Source: Vibrio sp. SCSIO 43136
GTDB taxonomy: Bacteria > Pseudomonadota > Gammaproteobacteria > Enterobacterales > Vibrionaceae
Direction: 5' to 3'
Length of the DNA: 64,000 nucleotides
Assembly: GCF_023716565.1 (NCBI RefSeq)
Contig: NZ_CP071848.1
Location: forward strand, 1,674,001 to 1,738,000
Every line of letters begins with the position of its first letter. The stretch's first letter is position 1. The translations under genes were made by a program, and so were the position numbers. Positions 9,368-18,225 of this stretch are shown here, one piece after another. The notes below the pieces were generated by a model, which was not told the DNA's origin, searched no databases, and saw nothing but the letters and a program-made list of their open reading frames with translations.

Positions 9368-10132
9368 ATGACAGAACGTAAGCAAGGGCGACGCAGTGCC
9401 CAACATGCCGAAGAGACAAAACAAAAAATCCTGATGGCCGCTACCGAAATGTTTTGCGTACATGGTTATGAGCGAGTCTCTCTCCGCAGTATCAGTGAAC
9501 AGGCAGGCGTATCACACAGCCTTATCCGCCATCACTTTGGCAGTAAAGAAAAGATTTGGTATGAGATCAGTGATGGTTTGCATGACTATATCCAGCGCTA
9601 TATGGCTCACACACTGGATCAAATGCCCGACGGCACACCAGCTAACCAAAGGCTATACACTCTGACAATCAGAATTTTAGCTTTCATGCTCACCTACCCT
9701 CAGCCAATCCAGTTGATTGCCGATGCGGTACGTCAGGAAGATGCTCTGTTTGACTATTTCATTTCTACTACGCAAAGCGTTCAACACATCGTGTTAGGCC
9801 TTGCCGATGACCATAACGAAATGTTCCCAGAGAAGCCTGTAGACGTGGCAGAAATCAAGTGGTTAATGATCATGTTCGCCCACAGTGCCGCCAGCTTGAG
9901 ACCGTTTCTTAAGGAAACGTGGTCGGATGAAGAAAACAAGGTAAGCGATGAAGAATGCCTTCTTAAGCAATGGCGAATGTATGAAGGAATCATTCATGAA
10001 AAGCTATCGATCAAGCAAGAAAATCGACTACACACAGAAAAGCTAGCAGATATCGTCTATCACGTCCCATGCTATAACTGGGAAGGAGAAGAAGGTTGTC
10101 CTTGTGATGGGTACCTAAATAGCGCTATTTAG
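9368..10132 (+). CDS. TetR/AcrR family transcriptional regulator
   Basis: DNA-binding repressor of 254 residues. The N-terminal helix-turn-helix spans about residues 18-65 and includes SLRSISEQAGVSHSLIRHHF, the classical TetR recognition helix. The remaining helices form a ligand-binding domain. The C-terminus has three Cys (PCYNWEGEEGCPCDG), unusual for the family and possibly metal- or redox-sensitive (inference). The start at 9368 is used because it begins just before the HTH and has GAGAAG upstream; the open frame runs back to 9224 through the operators. Divergent from the efflux operon, so its likely repressor. Confidence 0.9.
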   Translation: MTERKQGRRSAQHAEETKQKILMAATEMFCVHGYERVSLRSISEQAGVSHSLIRHHFGSKEKIWYEISDGLHDYIQRYMAHTLDQMPDGTPANQRLYTLTIRILAFMLTYPQPIQLIADAVRQEDALFDYFISTTQSVQHIVLGLADDHNEMFPEKPVDVAEIKWLMIMFAHSAASLRPFLKETWSDEENKVSDEECLLKQWRMYEGIIHEKLSIKQENRLHTEKLADIVYHVPCYNWEGEEGCPCDGYLNSAI

Positions 10133-10142
10133 AATCGATCCT

Positions 10143-10168
10143 AAAACTCGCCTCTATGGCGAGTTTTT
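10143..10168. terminator. Bidirectional terminator between tetR and the binding-protein gene
   Basis: A perfect 10-bp stem, AAAACTCGCC/GGCGAGTTTT with a TCTAT loop, followed by T. It serves tetR from the left and overlaps the last codons and stop of the convergent gene on the right. Confidence 0.85.
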
Positions 10169-10951
10169 CTCACCGACGGTGTCTACAACATACTGCAACA
10201 AGAATTGCTGGTACGTCTGTTCACGCATTACTTTTATCAAAGCTCGCTCATAGCGAGGTAAATATTCATAGGAAGCCGCTTCAGAAAAAACGACGAAAAC
10301 CTCAGTTTTTGGATCGGGCAAAGAAAGGTATTTCAAGGCGTTGTTGTCAAATCCCGCTCGATTAGCTTCAAACATTAATGCCGCTTTGTCAGGGAAATAG
10401 ATAGCATCAATCCTACCTTCATGCAGTTTTCGAAAGTGCTGCCAATACAATGACTGACCTGCGGTAATAGAATCAAAGACTAACCAATCGTGTTTCATTG
10501 AAGGGGTTTTATACACTTTGGCTGTTGTACCGATCGTCAGCCCCTTAAGTGTCTCAACATTGGAGACATCCTCTAACGGTGAATCTTTCATCACCGCCAA
10601 AGTTGACTCAGTTTCATAGTAAGACATGCGGGGATATCCCAAGCGATGTGCCCTATCTTTATTTTTGGCCAGAAACAGCACTGCATCGAGTTCTCCACGA
10701 TAAAGCTGTTGCATCATTCTTGGAAACGGATAGCCTTTCACCTCAACATCGACGTCCATTTCTTGAGCAATTTTGGCGAAATACTCAACGGTCGCCCCAG
10801 AATGCTTACCCTCTTTCTCATCGATGACCATATGAGGAGCCAAAAAGAAAATACCGACCTTTAATGTCGCTCTTTCAGCCACAGCTGACGTTGGAAGCAA
10901 CAGCATACCCAGCGCAGTTAGCACTCCAATTTTTTGCAACCAACTTTTCAT
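10154..10951 (-). CDS. Periplasmic family 3 solute-binding-like protein
   Basis: Exported protein of 265 residues. It has a clear signal peptide ending in SAVAE, then the two-lobe family 3 pattern (LKVGIFFLAPHMVIDE... near the N-terminus, LKGLTIGTTA in the second lobe). No permease or ATPase gene is next to it, so it may be an orphan sensor or binding protein rather than part of an ABC importer. Ligand unknown. The C-terminal codons overlap the shared terminator. Confidence 0.8.
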   Translation of the reverse strand: MKSWLQKIGVLTALGMLLLPTSAVAERATLKVGIFFLAPHMVIDEKEGKHSGATVEYFAKIAQEMDVDVEVKGYPFPRMMQQLYRGELDAVLFLAKNKDRAHRLGYPRMSYYETESTLAVMKDSPLEDVSNVETLKGLTIGTTAKVYKTPSMKHDWLVFDSITAGQSLYWQHFRKLHEGRIDAIYFPDKAALMFEANRAGFDNNALKYLSLPDPKTEVFVVFSEAASYEYLPRYERALIKVMREQTYQQFLLQYVVDTVGEKNSP

Positions 10952-10996
10952 CGCAAATACCTCATCACTTTGTTTTTTATAAACTTAGCGATAGTT

Positions 10997-11542
10997 TTAG
11001 CTATCAGCAAGGTCGTTGCGATGAATAGCAAAAATAATATGGTCGACGATTCGTCCATTAAGGTTTTCGGCGCGAGTGATCACCCCTTCTTGTTCTAGAC
11101 CTAACCGCTGACACACCGCCTGACTTGGCAGGTTTCCGGTCGCAACATGGATTTCAACTTTATGCACCTGGTAATGCTCAAAAGCGTAATCAATCAGTTT
11201 TTTTACGCATCGAGTAACAATACCTTTACCTTGATAACTCGGCGCACACCAATAGCCCATGGTCACTTTACCCAGCGAGGTATCGATCGAGTTGTAACTA
11301 ATGCTTCCAACAACTTTTCCGTGATAAACCATCGCACACGTCAGAGATTTTCCATCCGCATATCCGTGCAGCGAGCGTGTAATAAAAGATTGGAAAAAAG
11401 CTTCGTCTTTTCCGTGTTCTGGCCACACTAACCATTCGGACAAGGCATCTCTGTGCTCTGAAACCAGCGACAAATACTGTTTAGCAAAGCTTGGTTGTAC
11501 CAAGGCAATTTCAAGCTCTTCATCGACTCTAAGTGAAAACAT
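10997..11542 (-). CDS. GNAT acetyltransferase, RimL/YdaF-like
   Basis: 181 residues. Resembles ribosomal-protein serine acetyltransferases: opens with a divergent strand, then GYWCAPSYQGKGIVTRCVKK, where the Q-G-K-G-I segment is the acetyl-CoA pyrophosphate loop. Substrate not determinable. Monocistronic, with a terminator hairpin downstream. Confidence 0.82.
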   Translation of the reverse strand: MFSLRVDEELEIALVQPSFAKQYLSLVSEHRDALSEWLVWPEHGKDEAFFQSFITRSLHGYADGKSLTCAMVYHGKVVGSISYNSIDTSLGKVTMGYWCAPSYQGKGIVTRCVKKLIDYAFEHYQVHKVEIHVATGNLPSQAVCQRLGLEQEGVITRAENLNGRIVDHIIFAIHRNDLADS

Positions 11543-11635
11543 ACCTATATCCCTATGATTGTTATTAATAATTTAGTTTACCCTAACACAACCAGATGCC
11601 CCTGTAAGCCTTGAGCAGCACTCTCACAGACACAA

Positions 11636-11661
11636 AAAAAGGAGCTCTATCAGCTCCTTTT
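11636..11661. terminator. Hairpin terminator between YCII and GNAT genes
   Basis: AAAGGAGCT/AGCTCCTTT stem with a CTATC loop and T-rich 3' side; A tract on the other side makes it bidirectional. It lies 15 bp after the stop of the gene starting at 11994. Confidence 0.75.
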
Positions 11662-11676
11662 CGTCATTTGGTGACG

Positions 11677-11994
11677 CTACATTTGCATCACTACCATCTC
11701 AGAGACTTCGAGCTGTCCACCAATAGATAAAAATGGACAGGACTTAGCCATTTCGAGAGCTTGCTCGATGTCTTGTGCCTCAAGGACAGTGTAACCGGAC
11801 ATCCCTGTGATACTTGTTTTCTCTATCGACCCATCAGAGTTGACCACGTGAGTCGCCTTAAGAGGGTTTGCCGGACTGACCACCGCAGTTCCTAAATCCG
11901 CCAACCATTTCTGATAAGCTTGCATATGTTGCTGGCCTTCTTCTGGGCTTTTCGGAGGGTTGCCGCCGACATACGTCAACATGAATTTCGCCAT
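11677..11994 (-). CDS. YCII-related (YciI-like) domain protein
   Basis: 105 residues of the YCII/DGPF ferredoxin-like fold: N-terminal KFMLTYVGG and a central AQDIEQALEMAKSCPF segment are typical. The family is small, dimeric and mostly uncharacterised; some members are fused to sigma factors, but none is seen here. Starts at an ATG with GGAGA upstream. Confidence 0.8.
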   Translation of the reverse strand: MAKFMLTYVGGNPPKSPEEGQQHMQAYQKWLADLGTAVVSPANPLKATHVVNSDGSIEKTSITGMSGYTVLEAQDIEQALEMAKSCPFLSIGGQLEVSEMVVMQM

Positions 11995-12006
11995 AGAATT
12001 CTCCTA

Positions 12007-12618
12007 CTATTCGTCTAGCAAGTTTAGACCATCAACTGAAGATGATTCTATTTGTTGCTGGAGATGCCATTGACGGCTTGACATTACATATAGACAGTGA
12101 CGTTGTAATTCATGTCCAAGGGGCAATTTAGGGTGATCGAAGTCTTGCAGGCAGTTTTTCATCCCAATCTTTACCATTACCCGCTGGGACGGTTGATTTT
12201 GCAGCGCCGTAAACGCATAAACTTGCTCTAGCCTAAGCTGCTCAAATGCGTATTTCAGCGCCGCTCTTGCCCCTTCGGGTGCGTATCCTTTCCCCCAAAA
12301 ACGAGTGTCGAGCCGCCAGCCGATTTCAGTCAGTGGCGCATTCGGAATTCCGCTATAGTGAGATTGTTGGTGAAGGCCGATAAACCCGATAAACTCCCCG
12401 GTAGATTTAAGCTCTACCGCCCAAAACCCCCATCCTCGTTTTGCGATGAGTCCTTGGATAATTGATGCTTGAGCGTTGCTCTCAGGTTCAGATAGAGGCT
12501 TGGGAAAATATCGCATTACTTTTGGGCAAGCATTTAGCTTCGCATACTCTGGGTAATCGCTTGGTTGCCACTGGCGCAATATCAATCGCTCCGTCTCTAT
12601 CCTCACCTTTTTTGCCAT
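12007..12618 (-). CDS. GNAT acetyltransferase, RimJ/RimL-like
   Basis: 203 residues. Opening ETERLILRQWQPSDYPEYAKL is the hallmark of the RimJ/RimL subgroup; the CoA loop lies in RFWGKGYAPEGARA. Substrate unknown. Ends 12 bp before the YCII gene and follows a LysE-type exporter gene, so the three may share a transcript. Confidence 0.85.
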   Translation of the reverse strand: MAKKVRIETERLILRQWQPSDYPEYAKLNACPKVMRYFPKPLSEPESNAQASIIQGLIAKRGWGFWAVELKSTGEFIGFIGLHQQSHYSGIPNAPLTEIGWRLDTRFWGKGYAPEGARAALKYAFEQLRLEQVYAFTALQNQPSQRVMVKIGMKNCLQDFDHPKLPLGHELQRHCLYVMSSRQWHLQQQIESSSVDGLNLLDE

Positions 12619-12627
12619 ACTGCGCTC

Positions 12628-13251
12628 TTAACGGCTCGTCGTTGACAACAGCGCACCTGCGCCAACAAAAACACCGCCACTCAAGCGATTAAATAACTTG
12701 GCACGACCTTTAACCATCAACCAAGTAGAAGACTTACTTCCTAAGTAGGCATAAAGCAGTAGCCAAGACAGCTCCATCACCACAAACGTTGATGCAAATA
12801 TCACATACTGACTAAACATCGAGGCTTGCGGGTTAATAAACTGCGGAAACAATGCCGTAAAGAATAGTATCGCTTTCGGGTTACTCGCCCCGACGATAAA
12901 ACCGCTGACGTAGTGGCTGATCCAGCCTGCTTTACTCGCACTGTTTTTATCAAGCTGATAGCTCTCCTGCTTACTGATGAAGGACTTGTAACCAAGATAA
13001 ATAAGGTAAGCCGCCCCCATCCATTTGATGACGTTAAACACCACCTCAGACGATGCGATCAACACACCAAGACCAGTGAACGAGAGCGATAAAATGATGG
13101 TGATTGCAGTAAGACTACCCAACGCCGTTGCGCTGGCATCCCTCATACCTTGCGTGACACCTTTCGTCATGCACAGCAGTGAGCTAGGGCCTGGTGAGGC
13201 GGTTAATACTAATACTGCTAAAAGATAAACAATCCATGTTTCAATAGTCAT
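12628..13251 (-). CDS. LysE/RhtB family amino-acid exporter
   Basis: Inner-membrane protein of 207 residues with about six helices. The signature PGPSSLLCMTKGVTQG near residue 20 is the conserved N-terminal motif of RhtB homoserine/threonine exporters. Substrate not assignable from sequence. Starts at 13251 with AGGAGTT upstream. Confidence 0.88.
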   Translation of the reverse strand: MTIETWIVYLLAVLVLTASPGPSSLLCMTKGVTQGMRDASATALGSLTAITIILSLSFTGLGVLIASSEVVFNVIKWMGAAYLIYLGYKSFISKQESYQLDKNSASKAGWISHYVSGFIVGASNPKAILFFTALFPQFINPQASMFSQYVIFASTFVVMELSWLLLYAYLGSKSSTWLMVKGRAKLFNRLSGGVFVGAGALLSTTSR

Positions 13252-13276
13252 AGGAACTCCTTTCCTAAAGGCTAGA

Positions 13277-13567
13277 TTAAGGGAATTGGTATTGACGAGT
13301 AATTTCTACGACTTCCACTTTGTAGTCTCGATACCAGCGATTTTTTCCATTGCTCTGAGCAATTTTATGTTGTGGGTCACTGCGCCACTGCTTGATGGCT
13401 TCCTCTGAAGGCCAATAGGAAATAGCAATTTCTTGCTCCCCCTCCGCAACAGAAACGAACTCCAAACACCCATATTCTGTCAGCGCTGTTTGGCGAAGTG
13501 CCGCAGCCTGTGTTGCATATTCTTCATCCAACTTAGCCACCGTAGCACGAAAAATCACCGCATACAT
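13277..13567 (-). CDS. Antibiotic biosynthesis monooxygenase (ABM) domain protein
   Basis: 96-residue ferredoxin-like protein. Features typical of the ABM fold: MYAVIFRATV, a central CLEFVSVAEGEQEIAISYWPSEEA and an ending helix-strand. Family members are cofactor-free monooxygenases or heme-degrading enzymes; the actual role here is unknown. Confidence 0.8.
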   Translation of the reverse strand: MYAVIFRATVAKLDEEYATQAAALRQTALTEYGCLEFVSVAEGEQEIAISYWPSEEAIKQWRSDPQHKIAQSNGKNRWYRDYKVEVVEITRQYQFP

Positions 13568-13591
13568 AATAAATCCTCCTCGAAATTGCGA

Positions 13592-14191
13592 CTAACTCGA
13601 AATTAAAGACCAAGCAATCAGCAACATAGTAACGCCCACGATAACCTCCAGCACCTTCCACGCTTGAGGTTTTCTAAACCAAGGAGCGAGCTTCTTCGCA
13701 CCATACCCCAAGCTAAAAAAGAACAGAAAAGATGCAGTGACTGCACCCAGCCCAAAGTTAAATTGCTCTCCTTGATATCTGGTCGAAATAGAACCTAGCA
13801 GCACAACGGTATCAAGGTAAACGTGAGGGTTAAGCCAGGTAAATGCCAGGCAAATCATCGCAACTTTTAATGGCGAATCCGCCGAAAGATCGCTTTCTCC
13901 CATGGCGTGGCTTTGTGTAAACGCAGACTTAAGACTAAGTACTCCATATGTAGTCAAAAACAGCGCACCACCATAACGGGCAAGCGTTTCAATTTGCGGA
14001 TACTTTTCGACAAAAATACCAAAGCCACTAACACCCAAGGTGATCAATATGGCATCTGACACTGCGCACAAAGTGCAGACCAAAAACACATACTGATGTC
14101 GAATGCCCTGTTTCATCACAAAGGCGTTTTGTGAGCCAATTGCGACAATTAACGAAAGACCCAAAAATAGGCCAGAAAAATACGCTTGCAT
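13592..14191 (-). CDS. LysE/ArgO family amino-acid exporter
   Basis: 199-residue inner-membrane protein with about six helices. The N-terminal GSQNAFVMKQGIRHQ matches the LysE/ArgO arginine-lysine exporter pattern, distinct from the RhtB-type gene nearby. Probably exports basic amino acids (family inference). Starts 4 bp after the upstream GNAT gene ends, so the two are co-translated. Confidence 0.87.
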   Translation of the reverse strand: MQAYFSGLFLGLSLIVAIGSQNAFVMKQGIRHQYVFLVCTLCAVSDAILITLGVSGFGIFVEKYPQIETLARYGGALFLTTYGVLSLKSAFTQSHAMGESDLSADSPLKVAMICLAFTWLNPHVYLDTVVLLGSISTRYQGEQFNFGLGAVTASFLFFFSLGYGAKKLAPWFRKPQAWKVLEVIVGVTMLLIAWSLISS

Positions 14192-14194
14192 CCA

Positions 14195-14725
14195 TTATCC
14201 TTTTTGAGCGAACCACTCTTCCCTGAGCACTCCGTATTTGACCGAGTCATAATACTCACCTTGGAAGTACCTCACTTTACGCAGTCTCGCTTCCAAGGTC
14301 AGCCCTAACTTTTCAGCACAAGCCATCATACGTGGATTGCCAGACCATGTGGTTAAACCCACTCTAGCAATGTCTTGAGTATCGAACAGGTACGTGATCC
14401 ATAGCGAGAGCGCTCTACGACCGATCCCACCAGACCAGTGATTGGCATCATAAATCGCCACGCCAGCTTCCAACCAACGTGTCTGCTCACACTCCCAATA
14501 AAAACTCACGCTACCGACCGGGTTGCCATCGCACAAAATTAGCTGCATCTCATCGCCTGCTAGAAGTTTTTGAAACTTAGTCTGCTCAAACTCTTCTAGC
14601 GTCGGGTGTTGGTATGGAAAATAAGGGCCATTAAACTTAGTCCATTCATCATGGCTTGTGATCAACCGATGAATGGATGCGAGCTCTTCAAGCTTTGCTG
14701 GCCGAATCGAGACACGAACGGACAT
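14195..14725 (-). CDS. GNAT acetyltransferase
   Basis: 176 residues, SpeG/RimL-like layout: IRPAKLEELASIHRL at the start and YDANHWSGGIGRRALSLWI as the acetyl-CoA loop, with NPRMMACAEKLG in the last helix. Substrate unknown. Ends adjacent to the ArgO-type exporter. Confidence 0.83.
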   Translation of the reverse strand: MSVRVSIRPAKLEELASIHRLITSHDEWTKFNGPYFPYQHPTLEEFEQTKFQKLLAGDEMQLILCDGNPVGSVSFYWECEQTRWLEAGVAIYDANHWSGGIGRRALSLWITYLFDTQDIARVGLTTWSGNPRMMACAEKLGLTLEARLRKVRYFQGEYYDSVKYGVLREEWFAQKG

Positions 14726-14727
14726 TC

Positions 14728-15114
14728 TTAAACCTCTACTTTATACGTCAGATCTCGCACCTCATCTCCGGTCATGCCCCTAAAGCCCCAACAGTGAGAT
14801 GGCTGCTCCTTAATAGTGATTTCCAGATCAATAGGCGCAATATCTAGGTGCTGTTCAACACTTTTAAATAACGCTTTGATCAATGCTTTTTTGGCTTCAA
14901 CGCTTCTGCCTTCCATCATATTAATCTCAATCACTGTATAGGCGTCACTTCTACCCGATGGACTATAAAAGTCTTCCTTAGCCATTGGAAAAAATCGCTG
15001 CGCTTTCTTATCTAGTGGGAGCCCTAGAACATCATGCATGCACTGATGGATAACATCAGACAGCTTCGCTTTGATTGGATTTAGTTCGGTATCGATTCCG
15101 TATACGTGGATCAT
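14728..15114 (-). CDS. Tautomerase family protein lacking the usual N-terminal proline
   Basis: 128 residues of the 4-oxalocrotonate tautomerase superfamily: IHVYGIDTELNPIKAKLSD, GRSDAYTVIEINMMEGRS and a C-terminal WGFRG are typical. The catalytic base of the family is a Pro exposed after Met removal. Here the ATG at 15114 (RBS AGGAAGAG) gives Met-Ile-His, and the in-frame codons upstream encode Arg-Lys-Arg-Ile, so no Pro is available from any start. Activity is doubtful or changed. Confidence 0.75.
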   Translation of the reverse strand: MIHVYGIDTELNPIKAKLSDVIHQCMHDVLGLPLDKKAQRFFPMAKEDFYSPSGRSDAYTVIEINMMEGRSVEAKKALIKALFKSVEQHLDIAPIDLEITIKEQPSHCWGFRGMTGDEVRDLTYKVEV

Positions 15115-15149
15115 TATTCTCTTCCTTGAATGAAGGGGATTGTGTAAGC

Positions 15150-15740
15150 CTAACGCTTGCGAGCGATGATGGAATGGGTATGCCAATATTTCGGATGGCC
15201 CACTAAAGTCATGCCCTGCTTAGCGCTTTCTTGCCATTCAATTATCTCAAATCCAGCCAAATAGGTTTCTAGCTCGCGGCGAGTTTTGCCCATGACATCA
15301 CTGCGACCATTCACGACCCAAGAATCCGTTTCACCAAGAAAGTCACCCGCAAAAACCCCTCCAGAAACAATGGAGTCAGTAATTTTTTGCCACAACGACT
15401 CAAAGTGCTGTTGATCGGCAAAAAACAGGCTGGAGTTAGCGACAAACACACCACAGCTAGGATAATCAAAATGCTCGAAGCTGGCTAAAGTAAACTCGAT
15501 GAATGGGCTTTCGGGTGTAAGTTCGCTGCACATCGAAATGGCTTTATCATTGTTATCAAAAGCATGCACACTGTAGCCTTGGGTTAGCAGATAACGAGTG
15601 TCAGCTCCTACACCACACCCTGCGTCAATCGCTACCTGATAGTGGGATTGGTTGTGTTTTAATGCTTGCTCTGTCTTGGGGTTGTGACGACGACTTTTGG
15701 CTTTTTCATAAAACGCATCCCATGGAGGTTGTTGACTCAA
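15150..15740 (-). CDS. Class I SAM-dependent methyltransferase
   Basis: 196 residues. Motif I is AIDAGCGVGADTRYLL and motif II follows with HAFDNNDKAI; the acidic residue binds the SAM ribose. Resembles small TehB/thiopurine-type methyltransferases, substrate unknown. Overlaps the upstream GNAT gene by 4 bp. Confidence 0.85.
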   Translation of the reverse strand: MSQQPPWDAFYEKAKSRRHNPKTEQALKHNQSHYQVAIDAGCGVGADTRYLLTQGYSVHAFDNNDKAISMCSELTPESPFIEFTLASFEHFDYPSCGVFVANSSLFFADQQHFESLWQKITDSIVSGGVFAGDFLGETDSWVVNGRSDVMGKTRRELETYLAGFEIIEWQESAKQGMTLVGHPKYWHTHSIIARKR

Positions 15741-16195
15741 ACTAGCTCCTTAGTCATAAATCGGCTATTGGGATCATCCACATAATCAGCAAATGGCCCG
15801 CAGTAATCGAAACCATATTGAGAATAGAGATTTCGAGCGGGAGTAAAAAATGCCATTGAGCCCGTTTCTAAACTTAAACGCTCAACGCCATTTTGCTGAG
15901 CCTGTTGAATTACGTGTTCGAGCAACGTCTTGCCAACCCCCTGCTTACGTGCCTTATCACTCGTACGCATGGATTTCAGCTCACCATGAGTTGGCGTTAA
16001 CATCTTAATCGCTGCGCATCCGAGCAATTCATCATCCTTCCATGCAGAATAAAAGGTGATGCTAGGGTGTCTCAGCTGATCAATATCTAGTGCATGCACA
16101 CTCTCTGGTGGTGAGGTGGAATACATATCACGCAGGTGCTCCTCAAGCAGAGCGGCAACTTTACCGTCTCGTAAAGCGTCAGTTTTAATGTCCAT
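15737..16195 (-). CDS. GNAT acetyltransferase, ElaA/YhhY-like small form
   Basis: 152 residues. ELKSMRTSDKARKQGVGKTLL is the acetyl-CoA loop (R-K-Q-G-V-G). The C-terminus has the aromatic-rich YSQYGFDYCGPFADY typical of small N-acetyltransferases. Substrate unknown. Translationally coupled to the methyltransferase gene by a 4-bp overlap. Confidence 0.84.
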   Translation of the reverse strand: MDIKTDALRDGKVAALLEEHLRDMYSTSPPESVHALDIDQLRHPSITFYSAWKDDELLGCAAIKMLTPTHGELKSMRTSDKARKQGVGKTLLEHVIQQAQQNGVERLSLETGSMAFFTPARNLYSQYGFDYCGPFADYVDDPNSRFMTKELV

Positions 16196-16227
16196 ATTCT
16201 TCCTTGATGATTAAAGCGAAGGTTGAC

Positions 16228-16614
16228 TTAAATGTGCAAATCGAAAGGCTCGCAGGCTGTGCCTTGGTGGTAACGCAACTGCCATGAATCATCACAATTG
16301 ACCCATATAGAGCTCCGTTTAGCAAAACCAGATAACTCGCCAGATTCACTTTTCACTACCGTTTCATAGTTCAGCATCCATACTGAATCACTTAGCGGTG
16401 CAGCATTGAAATTTTGGGAGTGAATAATGTCTTGAGAGGGCTGCTCTTCAGACATCATCTGGATAATCTGACTAAGATTCCAATACTTGCCTGAGCGCCC
16501 TACTTCTTCAAACTCTGGATGAAGGATTTTATGACACAAAGCAAGGTTCGAACGCACGTCGTACTTGTGCAGGTCCGTTTCTAATTGGATAAGGTGATCT
16601 TTAATATTCATCAA
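16228..16614 (-). CDS. NTF2-like (DUF4440) protein
   Basis: 128-residue cone-shaped-fold protein. HPEFEEVGRSGKYW and a C-terminal SWQLRYHQGTACE are the DUF4440/SnoaL-like pattern. Function unknown. It overlaps the dehydrogenase gene upstream by 4 bp, so the two are likely an operon. Confidence 0.78.
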   Translation of the reverse strand: MMNIKDHLIQLETDLHKYDVRSNLALCHKILHPEFEEVGRSGKYWNLSQIIQMMSEEQPSQDIIHSQNFNAAPLSDSVWMLNYETVVKSESGELSGFAKRSSIWVNCDDSWQLRYHQGTACEPFDLHI

Positions 16615-17576
16615 TCCCCTGCAATATTTTTTGGTGTTCCATTAGCAAAGGCCAAAATATTTTCAAAAGCGGCTTGGAAGTAAAGCTCATAGCTGTTTTG
16701 CTCAACATACCCTAGGTGGGGAGAGCAAATCACGTTTTTAAGCTGCAGCAGTGGTTCAGAAACAAGATCGATCGGCTCTTGTTCGAAAACATCCACCGCA
16801 GCACTTTTTAAAGGGTTGGCAAGCATTTCAGCGTAGAGTGCATTTGTTTCTATCAGCTCAGCACGACTAATATTGACCAACAAAGAATCTGACTTCATTA
16901 AAGCAAGATCTTGTGCGGTGACAATGGCACGAGTCTCATCATTCAACCGCAAATGTAGCGAAACTACATCACAGTCGGAGAAAAACTCTTGCTTAGAAAG
17001 TGCCGCATTGTAACCATCTAATTCCGCTTGTTTACGTGAAGCATCACTGCCCCAAACCACAACTCGCATACCAAATGCATCAGCATACTTTGCGATCCTT
17101 TTACCTATCTTGCCATATCCCCAAATGCCGAATGATTTACCATAGAGCGTTTTTCCCAGCACCGACAAGCCTGAATCTTGCCACTGACTTTGTTTCAGAT
17201 GACCTACATACTGAGGAATATGGCGCATCGCTGACATGACCAAAGCCCAACATAGCTCCGACGGTGCAATGGGTGAACCAACACCCTCGGCCACTTTGAC
17301 ACCAAAGCTCGCACATAGGCCAACATCGATATGGTTGCTAACTTTACCTGTTTGGCTGATCAGTTGTAGGTTTGGCAGCTGCTGCAACAGTTCTTCGGTA
17401 ATCTCAGTTCGCTCTCTAATTAGCACCAATACTTCAATATCTTGAAGCTGCTGACTAAGCTCTTGGACAGAGGGGTAAGATTTGTTGAGTACCAACACTT
17501 GATGCTGGTTAAGCAAAGAAAAGCAATTGAGATTTTTAACTACGTCTTGGTAGTCATCAAGTATAGCGATTTTCAC
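16611..17576 (-). CDS. D-2-hydroxyacid dehydrogenase family protein
   Basis: 321 residues, NAD-dependent reductase of the SerA/LdhA family. NAD loop GIWGYGKIGKRIA near residue 150; catalytic Arg in NISRAELI, Glu in FEQEPI and His in SPHLGYVE. Substrate not determinable. Follows a 1-kb stretch of small genes on the same strand. Confidence 0.88.
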   Translation of the reverse strand: MKIAILDDYQDVVKNLNCFSLLNQHQVLVLNKSYPSVQELSQQLQDIEVLVLIRERTEITEELLQQLPNLQLISQTGKVSNHIDVGLCASFGVKVAEGVGSPIAPSELCWALVMSAMRHIPQYVGHLKQSQWQDSGLSVLGKTLYGKSFGIWGYGKIGKRIAKYADAFGMRVVVWGSDASRKQAELDGYNAALSKQEFFSDCDVVSLHLRLNDETRAIVTAQDLALMKSDSLLVNISRAELIETNALYAEMLANPLKSAAVDVFEQEPIDLVSEPLLQLKNVICSPHLGYVEQNSYELYFQAAFENILAFANGTPKNIAGD

Positions 17577-17681
17577 CTTCCATCCTTAGAAGCTAAGCAA
17601 CCCAATAATACATAGGGTTTCATATATAACTGATTTAGGTCAAAAAAGATACTGAGTGTTTATAGGGCGCTGTGCTGAAAT

Positions 17682-17720
17682 GGCGTGCCCAAAACCTTAA
17701 GGAATACCTTGAGGCACGCC
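17682..17720 (-). terminator. Long hairpin between VOC and dehydrogenase genes
   Basis: GGCGTGCC/GGCACGCC arms with a small nested AAGG-AATA-CCTT hairpin. There is no clear T-run, so it may be a Rho-dependent stop or a processed RNA structure. It follows the VOC gene by about 30 bp. Confidence 0.5.
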
Positions 17721-17750
17721 GAATTGAGTAACGTAGAAGACAACCTTTAT

Positions 17751-18128
17751 TTAAGAAGAGTGAAGCCCAAATGTATTGCCCTCAGAGTCTTGAGCAATCA
17801 CTATAAAACCATGTTGGCCGATTGAAAATTTGCTTTGCAGGACCTCGCCTCCCGCCGCTGCAATTCTCGATTCTTCAGTCGCACAATCCTTGCAGCTAAA
17901 ATAGACCAAGGTACTGTTACCACCCGCTGGCATATCCGCCATTTTGACCAATGCTCCTGTTGCTCCATAACTTTCCATTGACGCTGGGAATGCCTTCATG
18001 ATTAAGTCTCCACCAGCAGGGTCACTCAAGTCCTCTAAAGAAACATCGAGTACCGCTTCATAAAACTTCTGCGCACGATGCATATCATCAACGTATATTT
18101 CAAACCATCCAACTGGGTTAAACTCCAT
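17751..18128 (-). CDS. VOC (glyoxalase/bleomycin-resistance fold) protein
   Basis: 125 residues: GWFEIYVDDMHRAQKFYEAVL is the first beta-alpha-beta-beta-beta unit and GFIVIAQDSEGNTFGLHS the end of the second. Close in style to PhnB-like VOC proteins. The ATG at 18128 has AAGGAGAG upstream; the longer frame to 18266 runs into the neighbouring gene. Substrate unknown. Confidence 0.84.
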   Translation of the reverse strand: MEFNPVGWFEIYVDDMHRAQKFYEAVLDVSLEDLSDPAGGDLIMKAFPASMESYGATGALVKMADMPAGGNSTLVYFSCKDCATEESRIAAAGGEVLQSKFSIGQHGFIVIAQDSEGNTFGLHSS

Positions 18129-18225
18129 GACGCTCTCCTTTTGACAATGCGACAATCTCGGTAATTGTAGACCCTGTGACAAAAAAGAAAGCTTAATTGA
18201 GCGATTTTGCTCCCAAAATACAACC

